This document shows, in pieces, positions 8,672-15,642 of a DNA stretch of 64,000 nucleotides. Below the pieces are notes generated by a model. It was given only the letters and a program-made list of their open reading frames with translations. It did not search any database and was not told the DNA's origin. The stretch lies in the NCBI RefSeq assembly GCF_037963835.1, contig NZ_CP150145.1, forward strand, positions 4,030,001 to 4,094,000. Reading direction: 5' to 3'. Source of the DNA: Paenibacillus sp. FSL H8-0332. Its GTDB lineage: Bacteria > Bacillota > Bacilli > Paenibacillales > Paenibacillaceae. The stretch's first letter is position 1. Every line of letters starts with the position of its first letter. The position numbers and the translations under genes were made by a program.

Positions 8672-9292
8672 TTAATGATTTATTAATGAGATATTCTTCA
8701 CCGGCCAGAAAATAAGGTCTGCACGGCCGACAATATCCCCTAGCGGCACATAACCGATCATCCGGCTGTCCGTACTGTCAGAGCGGTTATCCCCCATCAC
8801 GAACACATGGCCTTCCGGCACCTTGTTGTCCGTAAACTGCTCATTTGGGAAGTTCTTATTGTTATACAAAATGTTGTTATTATGCGCATCATCAATGGCA
8901 CCCTGGATATACGTTTCGTTCACGGGCTCTCCGTTCACCGTAACGACATCTCCTTCAACCTTGACGGTGTCGCCCGCCACACCTATGACACGTTTAATGA
9001 AGTCCCGGCCTTCTGAAGGCACATGGAACACAATGACTTCCCCGCGCTCCGGCTTACGGATATCGTAGAGAATTTCGTTAACAATTACACGTTCGCCGGT
9101 ATGGAAGTTAGGCTTCATGGAAGGACCGTCTACGATAAACGGTTTGAACAAAAGCCAGCGTATTAGAATAACCAGAACCAATGCAATCGCAATCGCTTTA
9201 ATCCATTCCAGGACTTCATTCTTTGGCTTCCGGGGGCTCTGGCCGTTAGACTCAATAACTTCACCTTGCCCTTGCTGCAAATCCTGCTGCAT
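8672..9292 (-). CDS. lepB: Type I signal peptidase
   Basis: This membrane-bound serine protease removes signal peptides from exported preproteins. A single membrane segment (about residues 30-48) precedes the catalytic Ser58 in DGPSMKP. The general base is Lys100 in FIKRVIGVAGD, and box E is GDNRSDSTDSR. The 206 residues with one membrane anchor match the Gram-positive Sip type. It lies between rplS and rbgA and has its own promoter, so it probably begins the lepB-rbgA unit. Confidence 0.95.
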   Translation of the reverse strand: MQQDLQQGQGEVIESNGQSPRKPKNEVLEWIKAIAIALVLVILIRWLLFKPFIVDGPSMKPNFHTGERVIVNEILYDIRKPERGEVIVFHVPSEGRDFIKRVIGVAGDTVKVEGDVVTVNGEPVNETYIQGAIDDAHNNNILYNNKNFPNEQFTDNKVPEGHVFVMGDNRSDSTDSRMIGYVPLGDIVGRADLIFWPVKNISLINH

Positions 9293-9325
9293 AGTTCACC
9301 GTCCTCTCCATCAATTGTTATCTCC

Positions 9326-9354
9326 ACTATACAATACAAAAAAGCTCCTGCCAA
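9326..9354 (-). promoter_or_regulatory. Sigma-A promoter of lepB-rbgA
   Basis: On the minus strand TTGGCA (9349-9354) and TATAGT (9326-9331) are separated by exactly 17 bases. They lie about 35 bases upstream of the lepB start. Confidence 0.7.
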
Positions 9355-9459
9355 AAACTCCCCCGCGAATACTCCTTCAGGAGGCCTTTTCGGAGAAGCT
9401 GTTCCTAAGGCACATATGTCTAAGTTCATTGATTTTCATAGAGATCAAAGAAATAAACG

Positions 9460-9485
9460 AAAGGGGCTTGAATTCAAGCCCCTTT
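9460..9485 (-). terminator. Terminator after rplS
   Basis: A perfect inverted repeat, AAAGGGGCTTG and CAAGCCCCTTT around AATT, ends in TTTCGTTTATTTC on the minus strand just past the rplS stop. The T-tract is interrupted, but the stem is very stable. Confidence 0.75.
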
Positions 9486-9499
9486 CCCTTGTCACTATT

Positions 9500-9844
9500 C
9501 TAGCGACGAATTTCTTTAATTCTTGCAGCTTTACCGCGCAGGTCACGAAGATAATACAGCTTCGCACGACGCACTTTACCACGGCGAGCTACTTCGATTT
9601 TCTCGAGTTTAGGGGAGTTGACTGGGAATGTTCTTTCCACACCAACACCATAAGAGATTTTACGAACCGTAAAAGTCTCACCGATACCGCCGCCGCGACG
9701 TTTAATTACAACGCCTTCGAACAACTGGATACGCTCACGAGTTCCTTCGATAACTTTTACATGCACCTTCAAAGTGTCACCCGGGCGAAAACTCGGGATA
9801 TCTGTACGAAGTTGCTCTTGTGTAATTGCTTGTAGGATATTCAT
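9500..9844 (-). CDS. rplS: 50S ribosomal protein L19
   Basis: Ribosomal protein L19 (114 residues) sits at the interface between the subunits. Typical family sequence is seen: FRPGDTLKVHVKV near the N-terminus, FEGVVIKRRGGGI in the middle and LYYLRDLRGKAARI at the C-terminus. The start was set at ATG 9844, with AGGAGG 9 bases upstream; an upstream in-frame start at 9895 would run through the leader hairpins. It is monocistronic here, between its own promoter and terminator. Confidence 0.97.
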   Translation of the reverse strand: MNILQAITQEQLRTDIPSFRPGDTLKVHVKVIEGTRERIQLFEGVVIKRRGGGIGETFTVRKISYGVGVERTFPVNSPKLEKIEVARRGKVRRAKLYYLRDLRGKAARIKEIRR

Positions 9845-9867
9845 TAAGGACTTCCTCCTTCCGTACA

Positions 9868-9926
9868 GGTGTTCTTGCCTCTTCCGGAGAGCCATTGCTC
9901 TCCCTCATTATCCGCAGAGGACCACC
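9868..9926 (-). ncRNA. Structured leader of rplS (candidate L19 autoregulatory leader)
   Basis: The rplS 5' leader folds into three nested helices. The inner is a perfect GGAGAGC/GCTCTCC hairpin (9886-9892 with 9897-9903), the middle pairs CCTCT with AGAGG (9878-9882 with 9916-9920), and the outer pairs GGTG with CACC (9868-9871 with 9923-9926). L19 leaders that bind L19 and repress their own translation are known in Bacillales; assignment to that family rests on position and nested shape only. Confidence 0.55.
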
Positions 9927-9947
9927 GTATTCCACACAACAAAAGTA

Positions 9948-9976
9948 ATTTTATCACAAAGAATAGGCTAGTGCAA
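9948..9976 (-). promoter_or_regulatory. Sigma-A promoter of rplS
   Basis: TTGCAC (9971-9976) and TAAAAT (9948-9953) on the minus strand are separated by 17 bases. A start near 9941 would give a transcript that includes the whole hairpin leader. Confidence 0.7.
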
Positions 9977-9990
9977 CATATATTTATTCA

Positions 9991-10293
9991 TTAAAGCGGC
10001 AGCATATCCCGTTTCTTCGCCTTCACCTTGCAATCCTTGCAGAGCCCGATCACACTTCCATCATCTTGTGCATAAAAGATCAGCTTGCCATTCTTCTTCT
10101 TGCAGGAAGAGCATAGCTGATCCGCAGCATTCTGCTTGGCCTTACGATGCCCTTCCATCGAGATCACATTGCTGGCCTTGCCCTGCTTCGGCGGGTCAGA
10201 CTGTTCTTGGCTCATCCGGCTGCGGTACACGGTATAGACAACTGCACCCACCAACAAAATAATCAAGAATGCTGCATATTGCATTGGATTCAT
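9991..10293 (-). CDS. Small membrane-anchored zinc-ribbon protein
   Basis: This 100-residue protein has one N-terminal membrane segment (about 5-22, rich in A, F, I, L and V), then a charged linker. A C-terminal ribbon follows, with CSSC and CKDC spaced about 24 residues apart, and a basic tail. The ribbon should face the cytoplasm if the N-terminus is outside. The function is unknown. It lies directly upstream of rplS on the same strand and is separated from it by the rplS promoter. Confidence 0.6.
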   Translation of the reverse strand: MNPMQYAAFLIILLVGAVVYTVYRSRMSQEQSDPPKQGKASNVISMEGHRKAKQNAADQLCSSCKKKNGKLIFYAQDDGSVIGLCKDCKVKAKKRDMLPL

Positions 10294-10326
10294 CCGCCCC
10301 TCTGACTTCTTCAGTCACAATAGTAA

Positions 10327-10345
10327 CAGACCGAATTACGGTCTG
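10327..10345. repeat. Perfect short inverted repeat, possible operator
   Basis: CAGACCG-AATTA-CGGTCTG is a perfect 7-bp dyad about 35 bases upstream of the zinc-ribbon gene. It lacks a T-tract on either strand, so it suits a protein-binding site better than a terminator. Confidence 0.4.
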
Positions 10346-10562
10346 CTTCCGTGCCGGCACTCTCCAGCTGTCAGAATTAATCTTTCCGGTCCTTATTATA
10401 AAGCTAGTGTAACATAATGGACTGTTGAAATGTAGTCACAGGCGTACTGGACTTTGGTCTAGTAGAACAACCCGCCGCCAGCCTGTTATCCAGTGTTTTC
10501 CCATAATATATAATACGTAGTATACATAAGCAAATGATCAAGCCTTTAGGAGGGCATATATA

Positions 10563-11513
10563 ATGAAGAAACATCACAGCACAGCAATTATTGCAGCAAT
10601 GGCCGTATTCTCTATTGCATTAGCCGGCTGCCGGGAGCTTCCAGGCAAGGAAGCGGCAGATAACCAATTGGAGCAGACGATCTCTGGCAGCTTCAAGCAG
10701 GGAGCGGCAGAAGCCGTGAAACAGAGTCTCAGCGATGCCAGTGCTGCTGTAGGTGACGTAATCCAGAACACAACGGGCATGATTGAAGAGCAAATGAACA
10801 GCAACGGAATCAGCCGGGAATTCTCCACCTCCCTGCCTGTTGATTCTGCTTCCGTCCTTAAGCTGGATAATGCGGTGGGAGAAGTTGTAGTAGTGCCCGC
10901 TTCAGGTGACAAAATCGAAGTCAAGGCTACCGTCATTGTTCACGAACAGACGGGCCACAAGCTGGTAGCCGGCGTGCTGGATCATGCGGAGGTATCTATC
11001 GAACATAAAGGGGACGCCCTGACCGTCACCACTCACAGCGCAGACAGCCCGAAGAAGAGTCTCTGGGACTGGGCCCAGAAAGAATACGGGGATTCCAATT
11101 TCAGCATAAATTATGTAATCGAGCTTCCGGATACGGTCAGCAGATTTGAGGTTGAGAATAATGTAGGAGCCGTTAAGCTTCGTGGACTCAAGGGAACGTT
11201 TGATATCGTCAGCAATGTCGGCAGCATCGTCCTTCAAGACACCACCTTCACAGGCAAGTCCAGTGTGGAGTCGAATACGGGAAGTATTGAGCTTGGGGTG
11301 GCTGGTATGAACCAGGGCAGCAGCCTTAAGGCCAAGAGCGATATCGGAAGAATCTCCGCCGATCTGTCAGCATCCACCGAATGTACGGTCAAAGCCCGCA
11401 GTGAACTCGGCCACATCTCCGGCGCTAACAACGGTAAATCGAAGGATTATAACGGCGGTGGACCGCTGGTGTCGTTAACCACGCAGATCGGAGCCATATC
11501 CGTTAACCAGTAG
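10563..11513 (+). CDS. Lipoprotein with DUF4097-like beta-helix region
   Basis: The protein (316 residues) starts with a lipoprotein signal peptide ending in the lipobox LAGC. A Q/S/A-rich spacer follows to about residue 85. Then comes a repetitive, beta-rich region in which short turns recur (VGEVVVVPASGD, NVGAVKLRG, NVGSIVLQD, NTGSIELG, IGRISADLS). This is typical of DUF4097 surface proteins. A putative TATAAT at 10509-10514 and an AGGAGG site precede the ATG. It should sit on the outer face of the membrane; its ligand is unknown. Confidence 0.75.
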   Translation: MKKHHSTAIIAAMAVFSIALAGCRELPGKEAADNQLEQTISGSFKQGAAEAVKQSLSDASAAVGDVIQNTTGMIEEQMNSNGISREFSTSLPVDSASVLKLDNAVGEVVVVPASGDKIEVKATVIVHEQTGHKLVAGVLDHAEVSIEHKGDALTVTTHSADSPKKSLWDWAQKEYGDSNFSINYVIELPDTVSRFEVENNVGAVKLRGLKGTFDIVSNVGSIVLQDTTFTGKSSVESNTGSIELGVAGMNQGSSLKAKSDIGRISADLSASTECTVKARSELGHISGANNGKSKDYNGGGPLVSLTTQIGAISVNQ

Positions 11514-11550
11514 CTTCAGCCTTGAACGCATTTCACCCTTTAGCCAGATC

Positions 11551-11583
11551 AGTGGGCCCCCTGACTTCCAGGAGCCCACTTTT
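11551..11583 (+). terminator. Terminator after the DUF4097-like gene
   Basis: AGTGGGC and GCCCACT close a 30-base hairpin (11551-11580) followed by TTTTG. Confidence 0.8.
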
Positions 11584-11601
11584 GTGTTGTTCAGGCAGTC
11601 G

Positions 11602-11859
11602 TCAGATTAGGGCGATCGCCAGAAGCGTAAACAGGCTTAAGGTCAGGATCTGGCTGCCGTAGCCATAATAGCCGCCATAGTAGTTCCCCGCACCGCCCGG
11701 ATAGAATGCCGAGGTTTGCATTTTTCCATTGCCTTTTGTTTTCAGATACACATTATTCCGGTCCACATCCACAATAATTCCTTCATGGCGTTTGCCGTCA
11801 GTGGTCAAAATACGCACACGCTTTTCCTTGCAATGGAGACAATTATAATAAGCTTCCAT
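11602..11859 (-). CDS. Small LSM-like, Gly/Tyr-rich protein
   Basis: This 85-residue protein has three parts. The first has a CLHC pair and a small beta domain resembling an LSM/Sm strand pattern (VRILTTDGKRHEGIIVDVD-NNVYLKT). A short Gly/Tyr-rich stretch follows (YYGGYYGYG). The last is a hydrophobic C-terminal segment, LSLFTLLAIALI. A second protein at 23429-23797 has the same order of parts and a near-identical ending. The function is unknown; RNA binding would be speculation. An AGGAGG site precedes the ATG. Confidence 0.6.
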   Translation of the reverse strand: MEAYYNCLHCKEKRVRILTTDGKRHEGIIVDVDRNNVYLKTKGNGKMQTSAFYPGGAGNYYGGYYGYGSQILTLSLFTLLAIALI

Positions 11860-12087
11860 CTGCTGTTTCCTCCTTAATCGTGTTTCTGTATCTTATGAGG
11901 GGAGGGATAAGCCGGTAACGGCTATAGTCACGCAGCAGCTGTCTATAATAAAAACAGTTGTGAAATGAAGAACTTGTGAACATTGTGTATCAATTTTATG
12001 TAAAAGGGGGTAATATTAAAGTAACAAAAACAATTAACCGCTTACGGTTGTGAACAATCTTCAACAATTCATAAGGAGGCAGGAATC

Positions 12088-12282
12088 ATGAGTACAGCAA
12101 GCAGACGTTTCATTAATGAAGGAGTACTGCGGATCGCCTGGTTTATCATTTTCGCTTCGCTCACCTACACGGTGCGCAATTATACTTGGGCCATTGTATT
12201 GCTTATGGTTGTTGCCTTGTATTCACTGGTTACGGGAGTCATCATGCTTACCCGCCGGGATAGAGACAGGGGCAAGTTTTAG
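12088..12282 (+). CDS. Small two-helix membrane protein
   Basis: The 64-residue protein has two hydrophobic segments (about 14-29 and 34-53) and basic ends (MSTASRRF and RRDRDRGKF). AAGGAGG lies 8 bases upstream of the ATG and a strong terminator follows. No family is recognised. It is probably a real single-gene unit, to judge from the signals on both sides. Confidence 0.6.
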   Translation: MSTASRRFINEGVLRIAWFIIFASLTYTVRNYTWAIVLLMVVALYSLVTGVIMLTRRDRDRGKF

Positions 12283-12313
12283 CTCAACAACACATGAGTC
12301 TCACCCTCCAAAT

Positions 12314-12358
12314 AAAAACACTTCCTACAGAGCGTGATGCGCTGACGGAAGTGTTTTT
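12314..12358. terminator. Strong bidirectional terminator
   Basis: AAAAACACTTCC (12314-12325) pairs with GGAAGTGTTTTT (12347-12358), with an inner AGCG/CGCT. T-runs are present in both directions, so it can end the small membrane gene on the plus strand and the tRNA transcript on the minus strand. Confidence 0.88.
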
Positions 12359-12381
12359 GCGTTATATGAAAACGGAAATAA

Positions 12382-12455
12382 TCGGAGTAACAGGATTTGA
12401 ACCTGCGACCTCACCCACCCCAAGGGTGCGCGCTACCAGGCTGCGCTATACCCCG
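12382..12455 (-). tRNA. tRNA-Pro (GGG anticodon)
   Basis: The minus strand folds as a full tRNA. The acceptor is CGGGGTA with TACTCCG (one G-U pair), the D arm is GCGCAGCCTGGTAGCGC, and the anticodon stem is CACCC/GGGTG around TTGGGGT, giving anticodon GGG at 12419-12421. The T arm is GCAGG-TTCAAAT-CCTGT. CCA is not encoded. It is followed by the bidirectional terminator. Confidence 0.93.
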
Positions 12456-12631
12456 ACAATTCAATCCATACCGCATCCCTACGATTAAGATACGTTCATC
12501 TAATGAATAATATGCCAGAAAGCGGTTACTTGCTGCTTATACTATAAATATACCTCACTATTGCAGCAGTTTCAAATAGAGTTTAGTATTTTTATTGAGT
12601 TCAATATTTTTTACACGTCATTAAAATTTAA

Positions 12632-12660
12632 TGGATTTTCCGTAAAAGCTGTGCTATACT
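12632..12660 (+). promoter_or_regulatory. Extended -10 promoter of the sRNA candidate
   Basis: TGC-TATACT (extended -10, with TATACT at 12655-12660) lies 17 bases after the weak -35 TGGATT (12632-12637). It points into the structured RNA below. Confidence 0.55.
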
Positions 12661-12666
12661 CTTGGC

Positions 12667-12827
12667 ACAAGGAAAGGAGGTGCGTTCACATCAAGCATGA
12701 CATGCTGAACGTATCCCTTACCCGGACCAACGGCTGAATGTTTTAGCCTTGGTGGCGCGGGATACGGAGCAAAGTTTCAAACTAGCGCCTCGGGTAGAGA
12801 GACCGTCTTCGGACGGTCTTTTTTTTG
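12667..12827 (+). ncRNA. Unidentified structured small RNA with intrinsic terminator
   Basis: About 160 bases between a promoter and a terminator fold into a closed junction. P1 pairs GAGGTGC (12677-12683) with GCGCCTC (12785-12791). P2 pairs GTTCA and AGCAT with ATGCT and TGAAC. P3 pairs GTATCCC (12711-12717) with GGGATAC (12759-12765), with inner ACCAA/TTGGT and GGCT/AGCC. The terminator is GACCGTC-TTCG-GACGGTC followed by eight T. P1 hides an AGGAGGTG element. No plus-strand gene follows for 7 kb, so it is not an ordinary riboswitch leader. I do not recognise the family. Confidence 0.6.
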
Positions 12828-12856
12828 TTTGCCCGCACTCTTCGAACTCCAACAAA

Positions 12857-12912
12857 CAAATAACCGCCCAAGCCTGCGAACCTGGGGTTCGTCTGTCTTC
12901 AGCGGTTATTTG
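12857..12912 (-). terminator. Long hairpin, probable terminator of the small ORF unit
   Basis: CAAATAACCGC (12857-12867) and GCGGTTATTTG (12902-12912) form a perfect 11-bp stem enclosing a CGAACC/GGTTCG hairpin. On the minus strand it continues into TTTGTTTGTTGG, so it probably ends the transcript of the small ORF at 12983-13108. Confidence 0.55.
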
Positions 12913-12982
12913 TGGAATTTGCTGTATTACTGAGCCTATTGAACCTGCTTCCAGGGTCTAATTCATTTCTTGGATTATAAGA

Positions 12983-13108
12983 TTACGATTTACGATTCTT
13001 ATAAAAATCAATAATATCGTTTACCGTGCGGAGCGGCTCCGCCTCTTTGTGGACAGTGTCCACGGCTGGCTTGAATGGTTCATGCGTATTCGTAGTCACT
13101 TCAGTCAT
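12983..13108 (-). CDS. Small ORF, 38-41 residues
   Basis: The minus strand reads 41 codons from ATG 13106-13108. It starts MTEVTTNTHEPFKPAV, is acidic in the middle and ends DIIDFYKNRKS. GAAAGGA abuts that ATG, so the GTG at 13097-13099, nine bases past the ribosome site, may be the true start (38 residues). Two DNA palindromes lie within the ORF (GTGGACAGTGTCCAC and GCGGAGCGGCTCCGC). A hairpin terminator follows. No family is recognised. Confidence 0.45.
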   Translation of the reverse strand: MTEVTTNTHEPFKPAVDTVHKEAEPLRTVNDIIDFYKNRKS

Positions 13109-13287
13109 TCCTTTCGATAATTAAGCTAGCTGCGTCTATAGCTGCATGTCTACTTGCGGCGCCTCTATTCATTACCCTAGAAAAAGGGTATTGACGCACA
13201 TCTGCTCGTATTTATTTTGCTGGCAAAACTTCTACTCTGCTATCCGTTCTAGTTCGCAATTCCTGTTCCCGGTTCTCAGTACACAGC

Positions 13288-13328
13288 AAAAAACGCCTCC
13301 CTAACGTAATATACGTTAAGAAGACGTC
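13288..13328 (-). terminator. Terminator after trmD
   Basis: On the minus strand TTAACGTA and TACGTTAG form the upper stem, CTTC/GGAG and ACG/CGT extend it, and six T follow (A-run 13288-13293). It ends the rimM-trmD unit. Confidence 0.8.
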
Positions 13329-13360
13329 AGCTATGACTCTATTCAGGCCCAAATTTACAG

Positions 13361-14155
13361 TTAATTCTTCTGAAGGCTTGCCTGCTCCTGCAGCCGCTTC
13401 AGCGTCTGCTTGTCCTTCACCGTCAGCTCAGCCGTCTCCAGCAGATCCGGTCTGCGTTCAAGGGTACGCTGCAACGCCTGTTCACGCCGCCACACCTCGA
13501 TATTGGCATGGTGTCCGCTGAGCAGCATGTCCGGGACCTTCCAGCCCCGGAACTCTGCCGGGCGGGTATAATGCGGGTACTCCAGCAGCCCGGTACTAAA
13601 GGAGTCGGAGATTGCGGAGGTCTCGTTACCCAGTGCCCCCGGCTGCAGCCGCACTACTGAATCAATAACGGTCAAGGCAGGCAGTTCACCGCCGGTCAGC
13701 ACATAGTCGCCAATTGACAGCTCATCCGTCACCAGATGCTCACGGATTCGCTCGTCATAACCCTCATAGTGACCGCAGATGAAGATCAGATGCTGCTCCT
13801 GTGCCAGCTCTTCGGCGATCTGCTGGTTATACGTCCGGCCCTGGGGGCACATCAGAATAATGCGCGGCTTCATCGCCGCTGTGTCCTCAGCAGCGTTCCC
13901 CTGCTCGCCGCTATTACTACTCTGAGCCAGCACATGCTCCACCGCTGCGAAAATAGGGTCAGGCTTCAATACCATGCCTCCCCCTCCGCCGTAAGGCGTA
14001 TCATCCACACTGTTATGCTTGTTGCCCGAGAAATCGCGGAAGTTCACTGTGTTCAGCGAAGCGATGCCTTTCTCACGGGCCTTACCGAGAATGCTCGTGC
14101 CGAAGACGCCTTCACACATGTCCGGGAACAGCGTCAGCACATCAATCCGGATCAT
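13361..14155 (-). CDS. trmD: tRNA (guanine-N1)-methyltransferase TrmD
   Basis: TrmD methylates G37 of tRNAs that have G36, which prevents +1 frameshifting. The SPOUT fold is evident from MIRIDVLTLFPDMCEG at the N-terminus, DDTPYGGGGGMV, the knot segment CGHYEGYDERI and SIGDYVLTGGE, the SAM-binding part. The length of 264 residues is slightly above the usual 245. Its ATG overlaps the rimM stop (ATGA), so the two are coupled. The neighbouring tRNA-Pro(GGG) is a TrmD substrate class, probably by chance. Confidence 0.96.
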   Translation of the reverse strand: MIRIDVLTLFPDMCEGVFGTSILGKAREKGIASLNTVNFRDFSGNKHNSVDDTPYGGGGGMVLKPDPIFAAVEHVLAQSSNSGEQGNAAEDTAAMKPRIILMCPQGRTYNQQIAEELAQEQHLIFICGHYEGYDERIREHLVTDELSIGDYVLTGGELPALTVIDSVVRLQPGALGNETSAISDSFSTGLLEYPHYTRPAEFRGWKVPDMLLSGHHANIEVWRREQALQRTLERRPDLLETAELTVKDKQTLKRLQEQASLQKN

Positions 14156-14676
14156 GGAAGCAGCCCTTCCATGATATGCACGGTGATTTTTTTGGCCGCA
14201 ATATTTACGTCCAACACTACATCGTTAATGACCGGAATCAGAATATCCTGACCCTTCGCCGGCTTTACGACCCAGACGTCATTGGCTCCGGGCTGCAGGA
14301 TCTCCGTAATCATCCCCAGCGGCTGGCTGGCATCTTCATCCGTGTAGACTTCGCAGCCTACGATTTGGTGGAAGTAATATTCGTTCTCCGGCAGCTCGAC
14401 CAGATCATCACTAGGCACCTTAAGCAGGCTGCCTTTGTATTTCTCAATCTCGTTAATATTCGTATACCCCTTGAGCTTGGCGATATACATCCCTTTATGC
14501 TCTTTCGCTGATTCTATCGTAACCTCGAATTTCGGGCTTCCGTCTGCGGGAATCAGCAGCAGCTTGTTGCCGGGTGCAAACCGCACTTCCGGGAAATCGG
14601 TATGCGACAGGATTTTGATTTCTCCGCGAATACCGTGCGTATTCGCCAGCCTGCCTACGGTTAACTCTTCAGTCAT
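14152..14676 (-). CDS. rimM: 16S rRNA processing protein RimM
   Basis: RimM (174 residues) assists 30S head assembly through S19. The N-terminal RimM barrel opens with LTVGRLANTHGIRGEIKI, and the C-terminal PRC-barrel has ENEYYFHQIVGCEV, LGMITEI, GANDVWVV and ILIPVINDVV. AAGGAGATG precedes the ATG. A terminator separates it from khpA upstream, so rimM-trmD may have its own promoter. Confidence 0.95.
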   Translation of the reverse strand: MTEELTVGRLANTHGIRGEIKILSHTDFPEVRFAPGNKLLLIPADGSPKFEVTIESAKEHKGMYIAKLKGYTNINEIEKYKGSLLKVPSDDLVELPENEYYFHQIVGCEVYTDEDASQPLGMITEILQPGANDVWVVKPAKGQDILIPVINDVVLDVNIAAKKITVHIMEGLLP

Positions 14677-14732
14677 GTGTTCATCTCCTTCACCTTGGTC
14701 GCGTGTAGCTTATAAATTCTTATATTTTCAAC

Positions 14733-14768
14733 AAAAAGGAGCCGGGATATACTATCCCTAGCCCCTCC
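14733..14768 (-). terminator. Terminator or attenuator between khpA and rimM
   Basis: On the minus strand GGAG and CTCC close a stem with GGGAT/ATCCC inside, followed by five T (A-run 14733-14737). It splits the classic ffh-trmD cluster. Confidence 0.8.
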
Positions 14769-14780
14769 TCGTGCGCATCC

Positions 14781-15011
14781 TTAAGATAAAATATCCACGG
14801 TAACGCGTTTATCACTTTTGACTGCTGCAGATGTGACTACGGTACGAAGCGCTTTGGCGATCCGCCCCTGCTTGCCGATGACCTTACCGACATCATCAGG
14901 ATGCACGGAGAGCTCATAGACAATCAGGTGATCCTTCTCCACGGTCCGCACGGCCACATCCTCCGGATGATCCACTAAAGCCTTAGCAATAACACCAACT
15001 AATTCTTCCAT
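14781..15011 (-). CDS. khpA: KhpA (YlqC), KH-domain RNA-binding protein
   Basis: This 76-residue single KH-domain protein carries the signature VGKVIGKQGRIAKALR (GxxG loop = GKQG). In Firmicutes KhpA forms a complex with KhpB/Jag and affects cell elongation and RNA binding. The start was set at ATG 15011, with GAGG seven bases upstream. It lies directly after rpsP, as in Bacillus. Confidence 0.93.
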   Translation of the reverse strand: MEELVGVIAKALVDHPEDVAVRTVEKDHLIVYELSVHPDDVGKVIGKQGRIAKALRTVVTSAAVKSDKRVTVDILS

Positions 15012-15033
15012 AGAGGACCCTCGCAATCAGTCA

Positions 15034-15306
15034 TTATTTCTGAAGCTTTGACTCATGGAACTTCTTCATCACGCCAGCTTTGGAAAGCAGGTTGCGGACG
15101 GTATCAGATGCTTGTGCACCTGTCTGAAGCCATTTAAGAGCCTTCTCTTCGTCAATCTTAACGACTGCCGGTACTTCGATCGGATTATAATAACCGATTT
15201 CCTCGATAAAACGGCCGTCACGAGGAGACCGGGAATCGGAAACCACTACACGGTAGAAAGGCGCTTTATGTGCTCCCATTCTTTTCAAACGAATACGTAC
15301 TGCCAC
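15034..15306 (-). CDS. rpsP: 30S ribosomal protein S16
   Basis: S16 (90 residues) begins (M)AVRIRLKRMGAHKAPFYRVV and continues with DSRSPRDGRFIEEIGYYNP, the family core. The start is GTG 15306, behind a strong AAGGAGGTG. The reading frame is open further upstream, but that part falls in a repeat element and has no ribosome site of its own. Confidence 0.97.
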   Translation of the reverse strand: MAVRIRLKRMGAHKAPFYRVVVSDSRSPRDGRFIEEIGYYNPIEVPAVVKIDEEKALKWLQTGAQASDTVRNLLSKAGVMKKFHESKLQK

Positions 15307-15339
15307 GAAATTCACCTCCTTAAAAGAATATCGTTTTCG

Positions 15340-15505
15340 ATCCCTCCCAAACCCTCCCTTCCCCAAGGGAGGGCCCCAAGGGCTCTGCCCTCTGGACACC
15401 CGCTAAGTGCAACTGGCGTAGGCGTTCAGACTGGCGGGACTTGGAATGAGTTCGGGGGAAGACCGCTTTTCCTCCCTGCGGGATACGCTTGATTGGCGGC
15501 GTTCC
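15340..15505. repeat. Intergenic repeat-like insertion between ffh and rpsP
   Basis: The 336-base gap between ffh and rpsP holds no gene. About 165 bases at 15340-15505 are GC-rich and full of short palindromes (CCCTCCCTT-CCCC-AAGGGAGGG, GGGCCCCAAGGGCTC). The composition differs from the AT-rich 15510-15642, which has direct copies of GATCAAAAGA. It looks like one of the mobile intergenic repeats of Paenibacillus genomes; that identity is from general impression. Confidence 0.45.
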
Positions 15506-15642
15506 CTGGCAACGGGGGGAAGAGATTTAAACATTAAGATCAAAAGATCAAGATCAAAAGAATAAAGTCAAAAGATTATTCGATCTTCTGATGTTGTACT
15601 ATATCAGATCTATGGGTAAACCTTAAATCTTAGAGATTAAGA

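Noticed and set aside
12667..12827. T-box, SAM or other known riboswitch
   Set aside because: The conserved core sequences of these classes are absent, and no gene follows downstream.
12749..12961. 70-codon plus ORF across the sRNA terminator
   Set aside because: It reads through two strong hairpins and has no ribosome site.
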